From NCBI GenBank assembly GCA_973895155.1, contig OZ316892.1, forward strand, positions 20,956,001-21,020,000: a DNA stretch of 64,000 bases. Direction: 5' to 3'. Positions 26,307 through 37,539 of this stretch are shown here, piece by piece. The position numbers and the translations under genes were made by a program. Positions within the stretch are counted from its first letter, which is position 1; each line of letters starts with the position of its first letter. Origin of the DNA: Marsupella aquatica (taxonomy: Eukaryota; Marchantiophyta). The notes beneath the pieces were generated by a model. It was not told the origin of the DNA. It was given only the letters and a program-made list of their open reading frames with translations, and ran no database searches.

Positions 26307-26903
26307 GCTAGCTTGATTGAAATTGTATTCAAACTATGATTTTCAAACTGAATCAGAGTGACATGCATACAAAATTGGGCCTACCGTCACAGTTGTACAA
26401 CCGATGCCAACCACAGTCCAATTGCTCAAACCCACAGAGCCCAGTTTCTCAAATCCACTGTAGTAGGGCACCTTCTCCTTGCATACAAATAGAGCATCAC
26501 ATACAGTGTCATCAGAATGATACTATGAACGTAAATCTCTGTGCCTTCATCATTTCCAGTATTTGTTTGCCTATTAGGAATGTGAGCAGACAGGTCTGGA
26601 ATAAGTAACGTTTGTGACACCAGTGACAAATTTACAAGTGAAGTTTAGACATCAATATGGAGGAAAGTCACACTCAAAGTACATGCTTGAAAATCAGAAT
26701 CCTACCCTGGAAAAGATAATAAAGTTGATTTCTCAAAATTAATTGCCTCAATCCGCAATGCACTGTCGTAGAGTGTGTATACATGAGGAGTTCATCAAAC
26801 TGCATATAAATAGTCCACATGTTTTAGCACTCTGAAAATTGTTTAAGTCCACGTGAAACCATCAAAAAGCTCTATCTCAAGTTTGTGTTCGATCCAGCCT
26901 CAA

Positions 26904-27563
26904 TCAAATCCAAGATATGTGGCTCCTAGCAGGAGTGCCTAGTGTAGGGTCAATGTCATGGTCAGGACAGTAAAACATCCCCTTCTTGGGCTGCCCATGC
27001 GCTGAGTGATCCCAAATTGTTCGATCATGGGCAAATCCCCTCTGCTGGATAAACAGCAGGCAGTCTTTGTGCCATGCCTTAGGACACCTCATGCACTGAA
27101 CCAAAAAGCCATTAGCCCCATCATTGGGCCCCTGTCCACAAGTAAGACAAATATGGAGTCCACATGATGCTGTGCCAGGAACCAAACACTGCCGACAGTA
27201 AAACCGGGCACAGAGAGAGTCTGGACATTTTCTTACCTCTTCACCAATTTTTCCAGACACATGGCACTTAAAGCAAGAATGTTCCTCATTCTTGCAATCA
27301 ACACAAAGCCATTCTCCAACATGGCCATCAGCGAGGGATATAGTTGGGCATAGCCATTGCTGACCCAAAGGACAGGAAACATTCTTATGGAAATGTCGGT
27401 GGCAAGGCCCATCACAAACAATGAGATCCCCTCCCTCATCACAAATCGCACATACATGTGGACTATTCTGGTTAATCTCAATGTCTGAATATAAGGACAA
27501 TTGAGGTGCTTGAGAGGATTCACCTCTGCAACGATTCATGGCCTTCTGCTTATTGCGAGCCAT
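26904..27563 (-). CDS. EDM2-like PHD zinc-finger protein captured in the CACTA element
   Basis: A 219-codon frame starting MARNKQKAMNRC. Cys/His order: PHVCAICDEGGDLIVCDG with C-x3-C-x3-FH (first PHD), CVDC...HSCFKCHVSG, CARFYCRQC, HICLTCGQG, and a final PHD-like unit VQCMRCPKAWHKDCL ending YCPDHDIDPTLGTPARSHI. This spacing, and the closing C-x-x-H-D/E-I followed by LGTP-x-R-x-HI, is the pattern I associate with the PHD region of EDM2 (ENHANCED DOWNY MILDEW 2), a chromatin reader that acts on genes with intronic heterochromatic transposons. EDM2's methyltransferase-like part is absent. The gene precedes tnp2 on the same strand, about 600 bp upstream, within the element's ends, so it travels with the transposon. 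Start chosen at the first ATG after an acceptor-like GTGTGCAG. A generic PHD protein is the alternative. Confidence 0.75.
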   Translation of the reverse strand: MARNKQKAMNRCRGESSQAPQLSLYSDIEINQNSPHVCAICDEGGDLIVCDGPCHRHFHKNVSCPLGQQWLCPTISLADGHVGEWLCVDCKNEEHSCFKCHVSGKIGEEVRKCPDSLCARFYCRQCLVPGTASCGLHICLTCGQGPNDGANGFLVQCMRCPKAWHKDCLLFIQQRGFAHDRTIWDHSAHGQPKKGMFYCPDHDIDPTLGTPARSHISWI

Positions 27564-27575
27564 GGTCCTGCACAC

Positions 27576-30500
27576 TCAGACCCTACATCAGATTGTGAAA
27601 CAAGAAGGAATAACAGGGTGCAGTATGACACAAAAGAATGAGGGTGCAGCATAAAATATGACATGTAACCACAAGGGTGCAACATAAACCAATGCTTTAT
27701 AGATGGCAAAGCATTTAGGACTGAGCAGCGCAAATAACCTTGGCCTAGATGATTGGAAGCAATCACAAATATTGCAACCTGTATGCCTTTGCTTGCTGTA
27801 CAGCAGTGCTCACTCACCCTGCCTTTTTAAAATCTGTAAGGGCAACACAGAAAAAATAGCAATTGAGTTTCAGCAAAGCATTCATTTGGCTCTCAAGTTT
27901 TAAAATGGACAGAGCAAACACAACAATGTGCACAACAAAGCACAGAGAGCAACAAAACTCCAGCAAACTGGGACTCAGGCAAGAGATACGAATTTTAGCA
28001 GCGAAATCAAATCAAGATTCGGACCTGTGAGTTCAACATGCAGTGCTCACTCACGCTGCCCTTTTTTAAATCTGTAAAAATCAAGTTTTATTGTGTGCCT
28101 TCTACATCTTAAGCTGCTGCACACATCTGTTACAGAACCATAAGTTGCTTTACTCTCAACAAGCTGCTGGTCCACCCACTTTTTCAAAAGCTGCACCGTA
28201 CTCTATCTTCGTGCACAAATGACTATACCGGGCTGCTGTCAGAGACCCTTACGAAGGATTTAAAATTGACCAAGCTGATTTTAGTTTAGTTTTGTCCAGT
28301 TTGCAGACCAAAGGAAATCATGTGGCTGTATTCATGGAGTTGTATTCATTGCTGTGTATGGATGTTGTGTGAACATCAGACAGTTAGCTGTAAATTACCA
28401 TAGTTGAAGAGCAAGGCTTGTACAAAAGCCACTAAGGAATTCTCTGAGGTGGCACAGCAGTTGGCAAACCACACACGAAACTCTGAAACTTTTTGGCGAC
28501 AAAATTCTACAGAGTCGCTGCTGGAATCAAGTGAGGATTCACCATACATGCTTGCACTTCTCTTCAGTAAAAAAAAGAGAAAAGAAAAGGGCTATGATAC
28601 AGAGGGATGTCAAAAGAAGAGTAAGGAAACCAATTCATTGAGGAACATAGACAGACTAAGGAAAACATCATACAATGGAAAACTAAGGACTACATTGTAA
28701 TAATAAGAGATCAAGCTCACCTTGCACCACAAACATTGTCAGACGACAACAAGACAACAAACTGAATTGAACATAGCAGACAAATCCAACAAGTAGCAAT
28801 CAGAAATCAACAGCAGACAGACAAAGGACAACTTGGTCAGAACTCGGGCACTTGATTCAGTTGTGGTAAATAGCTGTTCAGGTTCTGGACAAGCAAGAGC
28901 AATACGTGAGCAGACTCCAGAAAAATCATCTCTTGAGATTGAGGAGAAAGGCATTTCCCAGCCAGCTTACTTATGTCTTGAAAAATGTATCGGACATCGT
29001 GGACGCTGGGCCTCAGCTGCTGGCCGCAAGGGAAGATTTTGCCAAAACAAACAATAAAGCTCGAAGATAGTTAAATTTCTTAGGTCTTTCTAAATGGGGA
29101 CTGAATTAGCAATTAGAACCAGTAAACCCTGATCTTGGGCAGGCAGAGAGAGAAGAGTCCGCGCCTAATACTTATGTCTACCCGAATTTTACTGGGACAT
29201 ATGAGCATTGGGATGCCATTGCAAAGCAGAATTTTGTAGCAGTGGAAGGAATCAACATAGATAGCAGTGGAAGGTCGCAGTGGAGCTAGCATGGTACAGG
29301 GAAGGAAATGCAGGCATTGTGCGAGAAAGTGCAATGGCTAGTTCTATGGGATTTCCTTCTCCAATCCATGACAGTGCCGACGACACGCACAACTGCTACA
29401 ATCAGTGCGCGTCCAGGATGCTCCATCGCATCACGTCAGGGAACTCAACATTCTAGACATTCGAAAACTGCATTCACATTTCTCTGCAAAGGGAACTCAA
29501 CATTGTAGACATTCAAAAACTGGTGCAAAACTCAGGCACTTAGAGAGAGAGGGACAGAGAGAGAGCGAGAAAGAGAGAGCAAATAGTCTCTTAGCAATCG
29601 GAGCTTCTCTGTCATTGCCATAAGCATACTAGCAGACACTAAGCAACAGAACAAGAAGGCAACATTGGATTCATGGACTGACAGCACATTGGTAGCACAT
29701 TGGCAAAAGCAAAGCAAAAATGCAGAATGAACAAATGGCCAGAAGGGGAAGAAGCGCAAAATTGCACAACTGACCTTCTCGCACCTCAGCCCAAACTCGC
29801 TCCCACAGATATAAGTTCTCGCAGCTCCTTGATGGAACCTCCTGTAGGTTCTCGCCGATTGCAACTCCTCACCCACAGCTTCTTGCCGATTGTAGCTTGC
29901 TGCTGATTGCAACTCGTCGCTGATTTGCAGCTCGTCCTCCGCTCCTCACCCGCAGCTTATCGCCGATTGTAGGTCGTCCTCCGCTCCTCGCCCGCAGCTT
30001 ATCGCCGATTGCAGCTCATCCTCCGCTCCTCACCCGCAGCTTATCGCCGATTGCAGCTCATCCTCCGCTCCTCACCCGCAACAATGACAAATGTAAAGAA
30101 GCTATTGCCTTGACCCTACAATCAGGCACTCCAAAGCCCGAATGTCCTCCAAAGCGCAGGGTCCTCCAAAGAAGCTCCCAAGTCCTACCGAGGTGCTCCG
30201 CCGACCGCGCGCAACAAGCTCAAAAACAATTGTAGCCTGAATGGCTTCGGGTCGGAGCTCCTCCTCTAAACCTTGCAAATGGTCACTAAAACAATGCCAC
30301 GTCCAACGCTTCACTCAAACAATGCCTCACCCAATGCTTGCCCGAACAATGCCTCGCCCAACGCTTCGAAGGGTGTCGAAGCTTGGTGGAATGGAGCACA
30401 ACGCTGCGCAACCCTAAGCCCTTGCAATGTGCACACAAAGGCATGCCAAGAAATGAGCACATCGAGCGTTGCCCTCTCGATGTTTTTTCAGGAAAAAGGG

Positions 30501-30640
30501 CTCCTGTTGGTACGCAAGAACACTTAGCGGGAAAAACCTAATGCTAGACCCCTAAAGCCCGTAAAGGTAAGGTATTCTGTTGGATGGGGATGGTGGATAT
30601 TGTGGGTCATTAATTAGGGTTATATTCTGACAATATCTCT
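27576..30640. other. CACTA interior upstream of the PHD gene, no recognised gene
   Basis: Only short uninformative frames occur. The probable promoter and 5' leader of the leftward gene set lies here, but I can assign no TATA box with confidence. Local purine-rich GAGAGA tracts occur around 29,540-29,580. A GC-rich repeat block is annotated separately at 29930-30080. Confidence 0.4.
29930..30080. repeat. 42-bp tandem repeat, about four copies
   Basis: A 42-bp unit containing CCTCCGCTCCTC and CGCAGCTTATCGCCGATTG is repeated almost perfectly from about 29,930 to 30,080. Diverged half-units with GCCGATTG extend left to about 29,850. It is GC-rich compared with the surrounding element. Confidence 0.85.
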
Positions 30641-30651
30641 CACATGTCTGG

Positions 30652-30840
30652 ACCCCCCATAAGGCCCTAGGGAAGTTGAGACTAGGTTAATAACAATGTA
30701 AACCCCCCCCCCCATAAGGCCCTAGGGAAATACCAACTATAGAGGTTAATAACAAGGTCCGGACGCCCCCATAAGGCCCTAAGTAGGGAAGGCAAGGTTA
30801 ATAACTCATAATGTCACGACCCCCCCCATAAGGTCATGGC
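30652..30840. repeat. Four-copy 55-57 bp repeat with C-tract and ATAAGGCCCTAG core
   Basis: The core CCCCCATAAGG occurs with ATAAGG at about 30659, 30714, 30771 and 30828, each preceded by a run of 5-11 C residues and, in three copies, followed by GGTTAATAAC. The period is 55-57 bp. It marks the inner edge of the repeat-dense right arm of the CACTA element. Confidence 0.85.
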
Positions 30841-31399
30841 TGTTTGTGTAGGTGCCAACAAGAATGTTAAGGACCAATGTTATATATAAAAAATGATGCT
30901 AGCGATATAAAAGGTCCGATATATGCCCGCGATATAAACCCATAACCCGCATGCATGAACACCATTTTGGACTACCTTATTGTCTCACCATATGATAGTG
31001 ATACTCATCCAAATATTAGCATTTAATAGCTCTCCACTCCTGACTCAATTGAGAGAAACCCTCATTCATGACTCAAGCACAATTATAGGGTCCCTTACAT
31101 GCTACATGACCACTACATATGAGGCTATGTTGTGTAAGAGTTTTTGAGAGCATTACACCAAAGCATTAATAAGTGAGCCTTCCCATGACTATATGACCTC
31201 CAATATGCCAACATTAATGGCTTCCAATATGACAGCGTGAGTGACCCCACGTTTAGTCCTCAGATTGAAGCACCATTTAATTCACAAATGACCCAATGAA
31301 CTCCCTTGTACCTCCAAAGAGAACCCCCCAATAGCCTTTGTAAAGACCACATTTCCAGTCATTTGGTACTTCTGACCTCTAGTATGACAACCAAGATTA

Positions 31400-34300
31400 C
31401 CCTAATTTGAGGTGTTTCCATTAATGACACACCATGAGGGACCTCTCTAATGACCACATATGCAGTCAATTGCTCCAAATGACCTCTAACTGACTACCAA
31501 AATGACCCTTATTGTAGTCATTGACATTAATGACACACATTATGTGAAAATGACCCAATGAAGAGTATACTACCTCTCGGAGTGCCCCTTTACAATTCCT
31601 TTGGAATTTAATAGAATATATCCAAAATCCAAATATTGGCACAAACATGACATAGTTATATAGAAGGACATAGTCTTCCACTAGTATTGCACTATATACC
31701 TCTTGGAGAGACAAAAACAATTTTTGTATGCATGCCTTAGGATGGTATGCATGCATGGTGACACTTTTGGCAAATCACTCCAAAGTTGTATGACTTGGGA
31801 GTGATTTCCCCAAGGTTGCATCATCCCTTAAGTAATTGCAAAAACATGGCTCCAAAGTGCTCATGGTGCAACTAGTGGTTGGAGAATAGTACGGTGGGTA
31901 TAGTACCCCGCACCTTGTGGAGAGGTTGCCACCTTCATGTAGAGCCCCATGGCACACTAGGGCCACCTTAAGCTCCTAGACCCAAAAGGGTCATTTCTGA
32001 TGGTACGTAATGACACCATGAGGGACCTCTATAATGACCCCATATGGAGTCATTTGGCACAAATGACTTCCAAAAGGACTGCCAAAATGACCCTCACTGC
32101 AGTCTTTGGCATTAATGACACACTATTCCTCCAAAATGACCCAATGAAGATTACAACACCTACTCACAATGCCTTAAGTCTATTCATATGCAAAATGGAG
32201 TATTCCCCATCCAAACACCGGCACAAACATGACACAATTACATCACAAGATGACAACCTTCCATTGGTGTTGCGCTACTTCTTGGAGAGACAAAAAATGG
32301 CTCCATTTGCGCTTGGATACGGTGGTATGCATCCATGGTGACACTTTTGGCAAATCACTCCAAAGTTGTATGACTTGGGAGTGATTTCCCCAAGGTGCAT
32401 CATGCCTTAAGTAAATGCAAAAACATGTGTCCAAAGTGTTCATGGCACAACTAGTGGTTGGACGATGATGAGTATAGTGTCCCGCACCTAGTGGAGGGGG
32501 TTCTCACCTCTATGTGGGGCCCCATGGCACTCTAGGGCCCACCTCCAGCCCCTAGCCCCAAACTGGTCATTTGTGCTTCTGCTTAATGATTGCACAAGGG
32601 ACCCCTCAAATGACCACAAATCCAGTCATTTGACTTATGTGACAGCCCATATGACAGATTTAATGACCCTACTTGTAGTCATTGGTATTTATGACACCAA
32701 TTTTTTCAGAAATGACTCAATGAAGATTACACTACCTTCTTGAGTGCCCCATCACTATTCATTTGCAAAATAGAATATTCCCCATCCAAACACCGGCACA
32801 AACATGACACAATTACATGGAACGACAACAGCCTTGCACTACTTCTTGCAGAGACCAAAAAAATGGCTTCATTTCCTTTAGATAGGATGGTATGCATCAA
32901 TGGTGACACTTTTGGCAAATCACTCCAAAGTCGTACGACTTGGGAGTGATTTCCCCAAGATTATATCATCCCTTAAGTAAACACAAAAACATGGCTCCAA
33001 ACTGCTAATGGTGCAACTAGTGGTTGGAGAATAGTAATTATAGTATTTGACACCTAGTGGAGGGGTTGCGAGCTCTATGTGGTGCCACATGGCACTCTAG
33101 GGCCCACCTCCAGCCCTTAGCTCCAAATTGGTCATTCATGCTTGTCTTCAATGACTGCACTAGAGACCCCTCAAATGACAACAAGTCCAGTCATTTGAAT
33201 TATATGACATCCCATATGACCAATTCAATGACCCTACTTGTGGTCATTGACACTTATGACATGACTCTGTTAAAAAATGACCCAAAGAAGGTCCTAGCAC
33301 CGCCAGAGAGAGCCCGCTCTACATTCCTTGCAAAAATGGAATAATCGTATACCTTTAAACATCAGACACATCATAGAGGGAAGCACCACTACCACACCCA
33401 TTCCATTGGTGTTGCGCTACCTCTTGGAGAGACAAAAAAGGGCTTCATTTGCGTTTGGAATAGTGGTATGCATCCATGGTGACACTTTTGGCAAATCACT
33501 CCAAAGTCATACGACTTGGGAGTGATTTCCCCAAAGGTGCATCATGCCTTAAGTAAACGCAAAAACATGTGTCCAAGGTGTTTATGTCGCAACTAGTGGT
33601 TGGACAATGATGAGTATAGTGTCCCGCACGCAATGGAGGGGTTATCACCTCTATGTGGGGTCACATGGCACTCTAGGGCCCACCTCCAGCCCCTAGCCCC
33701 AAACTGGTCATTTGTGCTTTTCCTTAATGACTGCATAAGGGACCCCTCAAATGACCACAAATCCAGTCATTAGACTGATATGACTTTCCATATGACAGTT
33801 TTAATGACCCTGCTTTTAGTCATTGATATTTATGACGGTCCATTGCTCACATATGACCCAATAAAGGCCCTGGTACCTCCAAAGAGAGCCCGCTTTAGAT
33901 TCCTTGCAAGGTTGGAATATTCCTCTTCCCTAAACCCGCACCCACACCATACAGGGAAGCACGACTCCCCTGCCCATTCCATTGGTGCAGCACCACCTCT
34001 TGGAGAACCCAAAAACAACTTTTATTTGCCTTTGTATGTGATGGTGTGCATGCATGGCAACACTTTTGGCAAATCACTCCAAAGTCGTACGACTTGGGAG
34101 TGATTTCCCCAAAGGTGCATCATGCCTTAAGGAAACACAAAAACTTGTGTCCAAGGTGTTTATGTCGCAACTAGTGGTTGGACAATGATGAGTATAGTGT
34201 CCCGCACGCAATGGAGGGGTTCTCACCTCTATGTGGGGCCCATGGCACTCTAGGGCCCACCTCAAGCCCCTAGCCCCAAAATGGTCATTTGTGCTTTTCC

Positions 34301-36010
34301 TTAATGACTACATAAGGGACCCCTCAAATGACCACAAATCCAGTCATTAGACTGATATGACTCTCCATATGACAATTTTAATGACCCTACTTTTAGTCAT
34401 TGGCATTTATGACGGGCCATTGCTCACATATGACCCAATAAAGGCCCTAGTACCTCCAAAGAGAGCCAGCTTTAGATTCCTTGCAAGGTTGGAATATTCC
34501 TCTTCCCTAAATCTGCACCCACACCATACCCTAAAAGCATGACTCCCCTGCCCATTCCATTTGGGCAGCACTACCTCTTGGAGAACCCAAAAACAACTTT
34601 TATTTGCCTTTGTATGTGATGGTGTGCATGCATGGCAACACTTTTGGAAAATCACTCCAAAGTCGTACGACTTGGGAGTGATTTCCCCAAAGGTGCATCA
34701 TGCCTTAAGGAAACACAAAAACATGTGTCCAAAGTGTTTATGTCGCAACTAGTGGTTGGACAATGATGAGTATAGTGTCCCGCACCTCGTGGAGGGGTTC
34801 TCACCTCTATGTGGGGCCCCATGGCACTCTAGGGCGCACCTCCAGCCCCTAGCCCCAAACTGGTCATTTGTGCTTTTCCTTAATGACTGCATGAGGGACC
34901 CCTCAAATGACAATAATTCAGGTCATTCCACTTATATGACATCCAATGTGACCATTTTAATGACCTTTCTTGTAGTAATTGGCATTTATGACGGGCCATT
35001 GCTCACATATGACCCAATAAAGGCCCTAGTACCTCCAAAGAGAGCCAGCTTTAGATTCCTTGCAAGGTTGGAATATTCCCAAACCCTAATCCCACAGCCA
35101 CACCATGCTAAGAAGCACGACTCCCCTGCCCATTCCATTCGTGCAGCACTACCTCTTGGAGAACCAAAAAACAGGTTTTATTTGCCTTTGGATGTGATGG
35201 TATACATCCATGGTTGCACTTTTGGCAAATCACTCCAAAGTCGTACGACTTGGGAGTGATTTCCCCAAAGGTGCATCATGCCTTAAGGAAACACAAAAAC
35301 ATGTGCCCAAAGTGTTTATGTCGCAACTAGTGGTTGGACAATGATGAGTATAGTGTCCCGCACCTAGTGGAGGGGTTCTCACCTCTATGTGGGGCCCATG
35401 GCACTCTAGGGCCCACCTCAAGCCCCTAGCCCCAAAATGGTCATTTGTGCTTTTCCTTAATGACTACATAAGGGACCCCTCAAATGACCACAAATCCAGT
35501 CATTAGACTGATATGACTCTCCATATGACAATTTTAATGACCCTACTTTTAGTCATTGGCATTTATGACGGGCCATTGCTCACATATGACCCAATAAAGG
35601 CCCTAGTACCTCCAAAGAGAGCTAGCTTTAGATTCCTTGCAAGGTTGGAATATTCCTCTTCCCTAAACCTGCACCCACACCATACTGAGAATGCACCCAC
35701 ACCATACTGAGAAGCATTACTCCCCTGCCCATTCCATTGGGGCAGCACTACCTCTTGGAGAACCAAAAAACAACTTTTATTTGCCTTTGGATGTGATGGT
35801 ATGCATGCATTTATTTGCAAATTAAAATATTCCCCGTCCAAACACCGGCACAAACATGACACAATTACAACAAAGCATGACAACCTTCCATTGGTATTGC
35901 CCTACTTCTTGGAGAGACAAAAAGGTTTCATTTGCCCCATGGATACGATAGTATGCGCGCATCCATATATGATGACACTTCTGGAAAATCACTCCAAAGG
36001 TGTATGACTC
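31400..36010. repeat. ~577-bp tandem array in the CACTA right arm
   Basis: A unit of about 577 bp recurs: the marker GGGAGTGATTTCCCC is at about 31797, 32377, 32942, 33518, 34095, 34674 and 35252 (intervals 565-580 bp). A shortened final unit runs to about 36,010. Each unit has several GTCATT/AATGAC words and a long palindrome centred near CGTACG just before the marker (perfect centre in the later units, CGTATG-like in the first ones). Units from 33.6 to 35.8 kb are most alike, suggesting recent amplification. Apparent open frames here are repeats of one another and not genes. Confidence 0.92.
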
Positions 36011-36069
36011 TACAATTATGATAGGTGTCTGGAATGACTATTGAGTATTTTAATCTTCATATCTCTTGG

Positions 36070-36620
36070 GTTCTTTAATGACTCTATAAGTAGTCATTTA
36101 TGTAATAAGTCCATAATGACTGTATGTTATTGTAAACATTGATATATCCTGATTTTTAGATTGCCCTATATTTAGTCATTTATGCGACAAGTCCATAATG
36201 ACAGTATGTTGTTGAAAACACCGATATATCCTAATTTCAAGATTGACTGTGGAGTTAGTCATTTATGAGAAAAGTCCATAATGACGGTATGTTCTTGTAA
36301 ACACTGATATGTCCTAATTTCAAGATTGACCCTAGAGTTAGTCATTTATGGCAGAAGTCCATAATGACAATATGTTGTGTAAACACTGATATATTCTCAT
36401 TTTCAGATTGACCCTAAATTTTGTCATTTATGAGAGAAGTCCATAATGACGGTATGTTCTTGTAAACACTAATATGTCCTAATTTCAAGATTGACCCTAG
36501 AGTTAGTCATTTATGGCAGAAGTCCATAATGACAATATGTTGTTGTAAACACTGATATATTCTCATTTTCAGATTGACCCTAAATTTTGTCATTTAACAC
36601 CGTTGGTTAAAATGACGATA
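36070..36620. repeat. 82-83 bp tandem array next to the CACTA right end
   Basis: The word GTCCATAATGAC recurs at 36109, 36191, 36274, 36357, 36439 and 36522, a steady 82-83 bp period. Each unit also has GTCATTTATG and AAACACTGATAT. Beyond it, to the terminus at 36984, are denser unordered GTCATT motifs. It is distinct in sequence from the 577-bp array but shares the subterminal hexamer. Confidence 0.92.
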
Positions 36621-36984
36621 ATACATTTTTTGTCATTTATCACCGTTGTCCAAAATGATGCAAATAGATTTTTGGTCATTTCAGTCATTGTCCAGAGTGA
36701 CTATAATGTTGCTAAACACTGATTTATCATTGTTGTTATTAATTGTGTCATTTAAGACATGTGTCTAAATTGACCATTTAGGGAAATTGGGTCATTTTGG
36801 TCGCATCAGTCATTATAGACATTATACAAAATGACAAAAAAATTAACATTTTGTCATTTCAGTCTATTGGTCATTGTGGACAGTCATTCCCCCGTCATTC
36901 TTTTTGTGTCATTAAAACTTTTGGTCATTTATTCATCTCTGTCATTGGGTGATTGGTCATAAAGGGCCCTGTTTTCTTCTAGTG

Positions 36985-36987
36985 AGA
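36985..36987. repeat. CACTA right target-site duplication (AGA)
   Basis: AGA directly follows the right terminus CTAGTG and matches 17961-17963. Confidence 0.95.
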
Positions 36988-37537
36988 TTTGCTCCACACC
37001 ATCCGAATCGGTCGGCTGTACAAAAAACTGCATTCCTATCCTGGGATTGTATCCACTACTTCGGAATGAGTCTTTCAATTTCTCAATTGACGCACTCTCC
37101 TTCTGTAACGTCCAAACAACCTCCATGTGGACCAGGCGACAAAGCGGAATCCGTGGAGGTTCCTTCTCATTCCCCCAGAAATCTTTCCCAAACGACATGA
37201 TGTGTTTGGAGATGACTTCATCCATTCCAAGTCCTACCTCGTTGCCCTCTCCCAAAGCGTAATCGGTCATGCCATCAATCTCCATTCTGCCCCTTCTTGG
37301 CTTTTGGCTCGGGAGTGTTGTGTTCGACGAAGGAATCGCTCCGCTCGATCTTGTAACATGATGCGAATAGAATGCCCCACAGAATGAAGATTGTGTACTC
37401 TCACAATGACCCTGATCTCCCTCCGGAACCATGGTATACCCTCTTGGAGAGCTTGGAGCGCTTGAAGGTTGCATCGTGGAGCCCCAAAGTTTGCGAAGGT
37501 GCTTGTACGACACAGAGCCAGTGTCTATTCTCACGCT
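36985..37537 (-). pseudogene. ParB-like/DNA-methyltransferase fusion gene, 5' part (ParB N-terminal region)
   Basis: Continues the gene annotated at 14193-17963; the CACTA element separates the two. Read leftwards, an acceptor-like TTTGTTCAG ends at 37538, and the frame stays open to the insertion site. Its distal part reads RIPLCRLVHMEVVWTLQKESASIEKLKDSFRSSGY, which fits the ParB N-terminal layout (a residue list, then 'I-x-x-L-x-x-S-I/F-x-x-x-G'), followed by FFVQPTDSDG. The DGNHRL motif then follows on the other side of the insertion. Joining 36988 to 17963 at one AGA keeps the frame (VEQI then CTEEIRE), direct proof that the host ORF was intact when the CACTA element inserted. The first exon and start codon are not identified; the Ser/Pro-rich early part (STMQPSSAPSSPRG) may include non-coding sequence. 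Confidence 0.68.
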
Positions 37538-37539
37538 CT

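Larger units (their letters stand above)
17964..36984 (-). mobile_element. Complete 19,021-bp CACTA (En/Spm) transposon
   Basis: Left terminus CACTAGTAGAAAACA at 17964-17978. The reverse complement of the right terminus, read from 36984, is CACTAGAAGAAAACA, so the 15-bp inverted repeats differ at one position. AGA flanks both ends. All element genes read leftwards: an EDM2-like PHD protein (27563-26904), tnp2 transposase (26306-22313) and a tnpA-like gene (22214-19047). Subterminal DNA is dense in the GTCATT/AATGAC word on both sides: ~0.75 kb on the left and ~6 kb, expanded into tandem arrays, on the right. The element sits inside a coding exon; with it and one AGA removed, the host frame runs on uninterrupted. 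Main tnp2 and tnpA exons have no evident nonsense changes, so this may be a recent autonomous copy. Confidence 0.95.

Noticed and set aside
33057-35890. Many 60-167 codon frames on both strands
   Set aside because: They are copies of one another within the 577-bp tandem array and show no protein family features.
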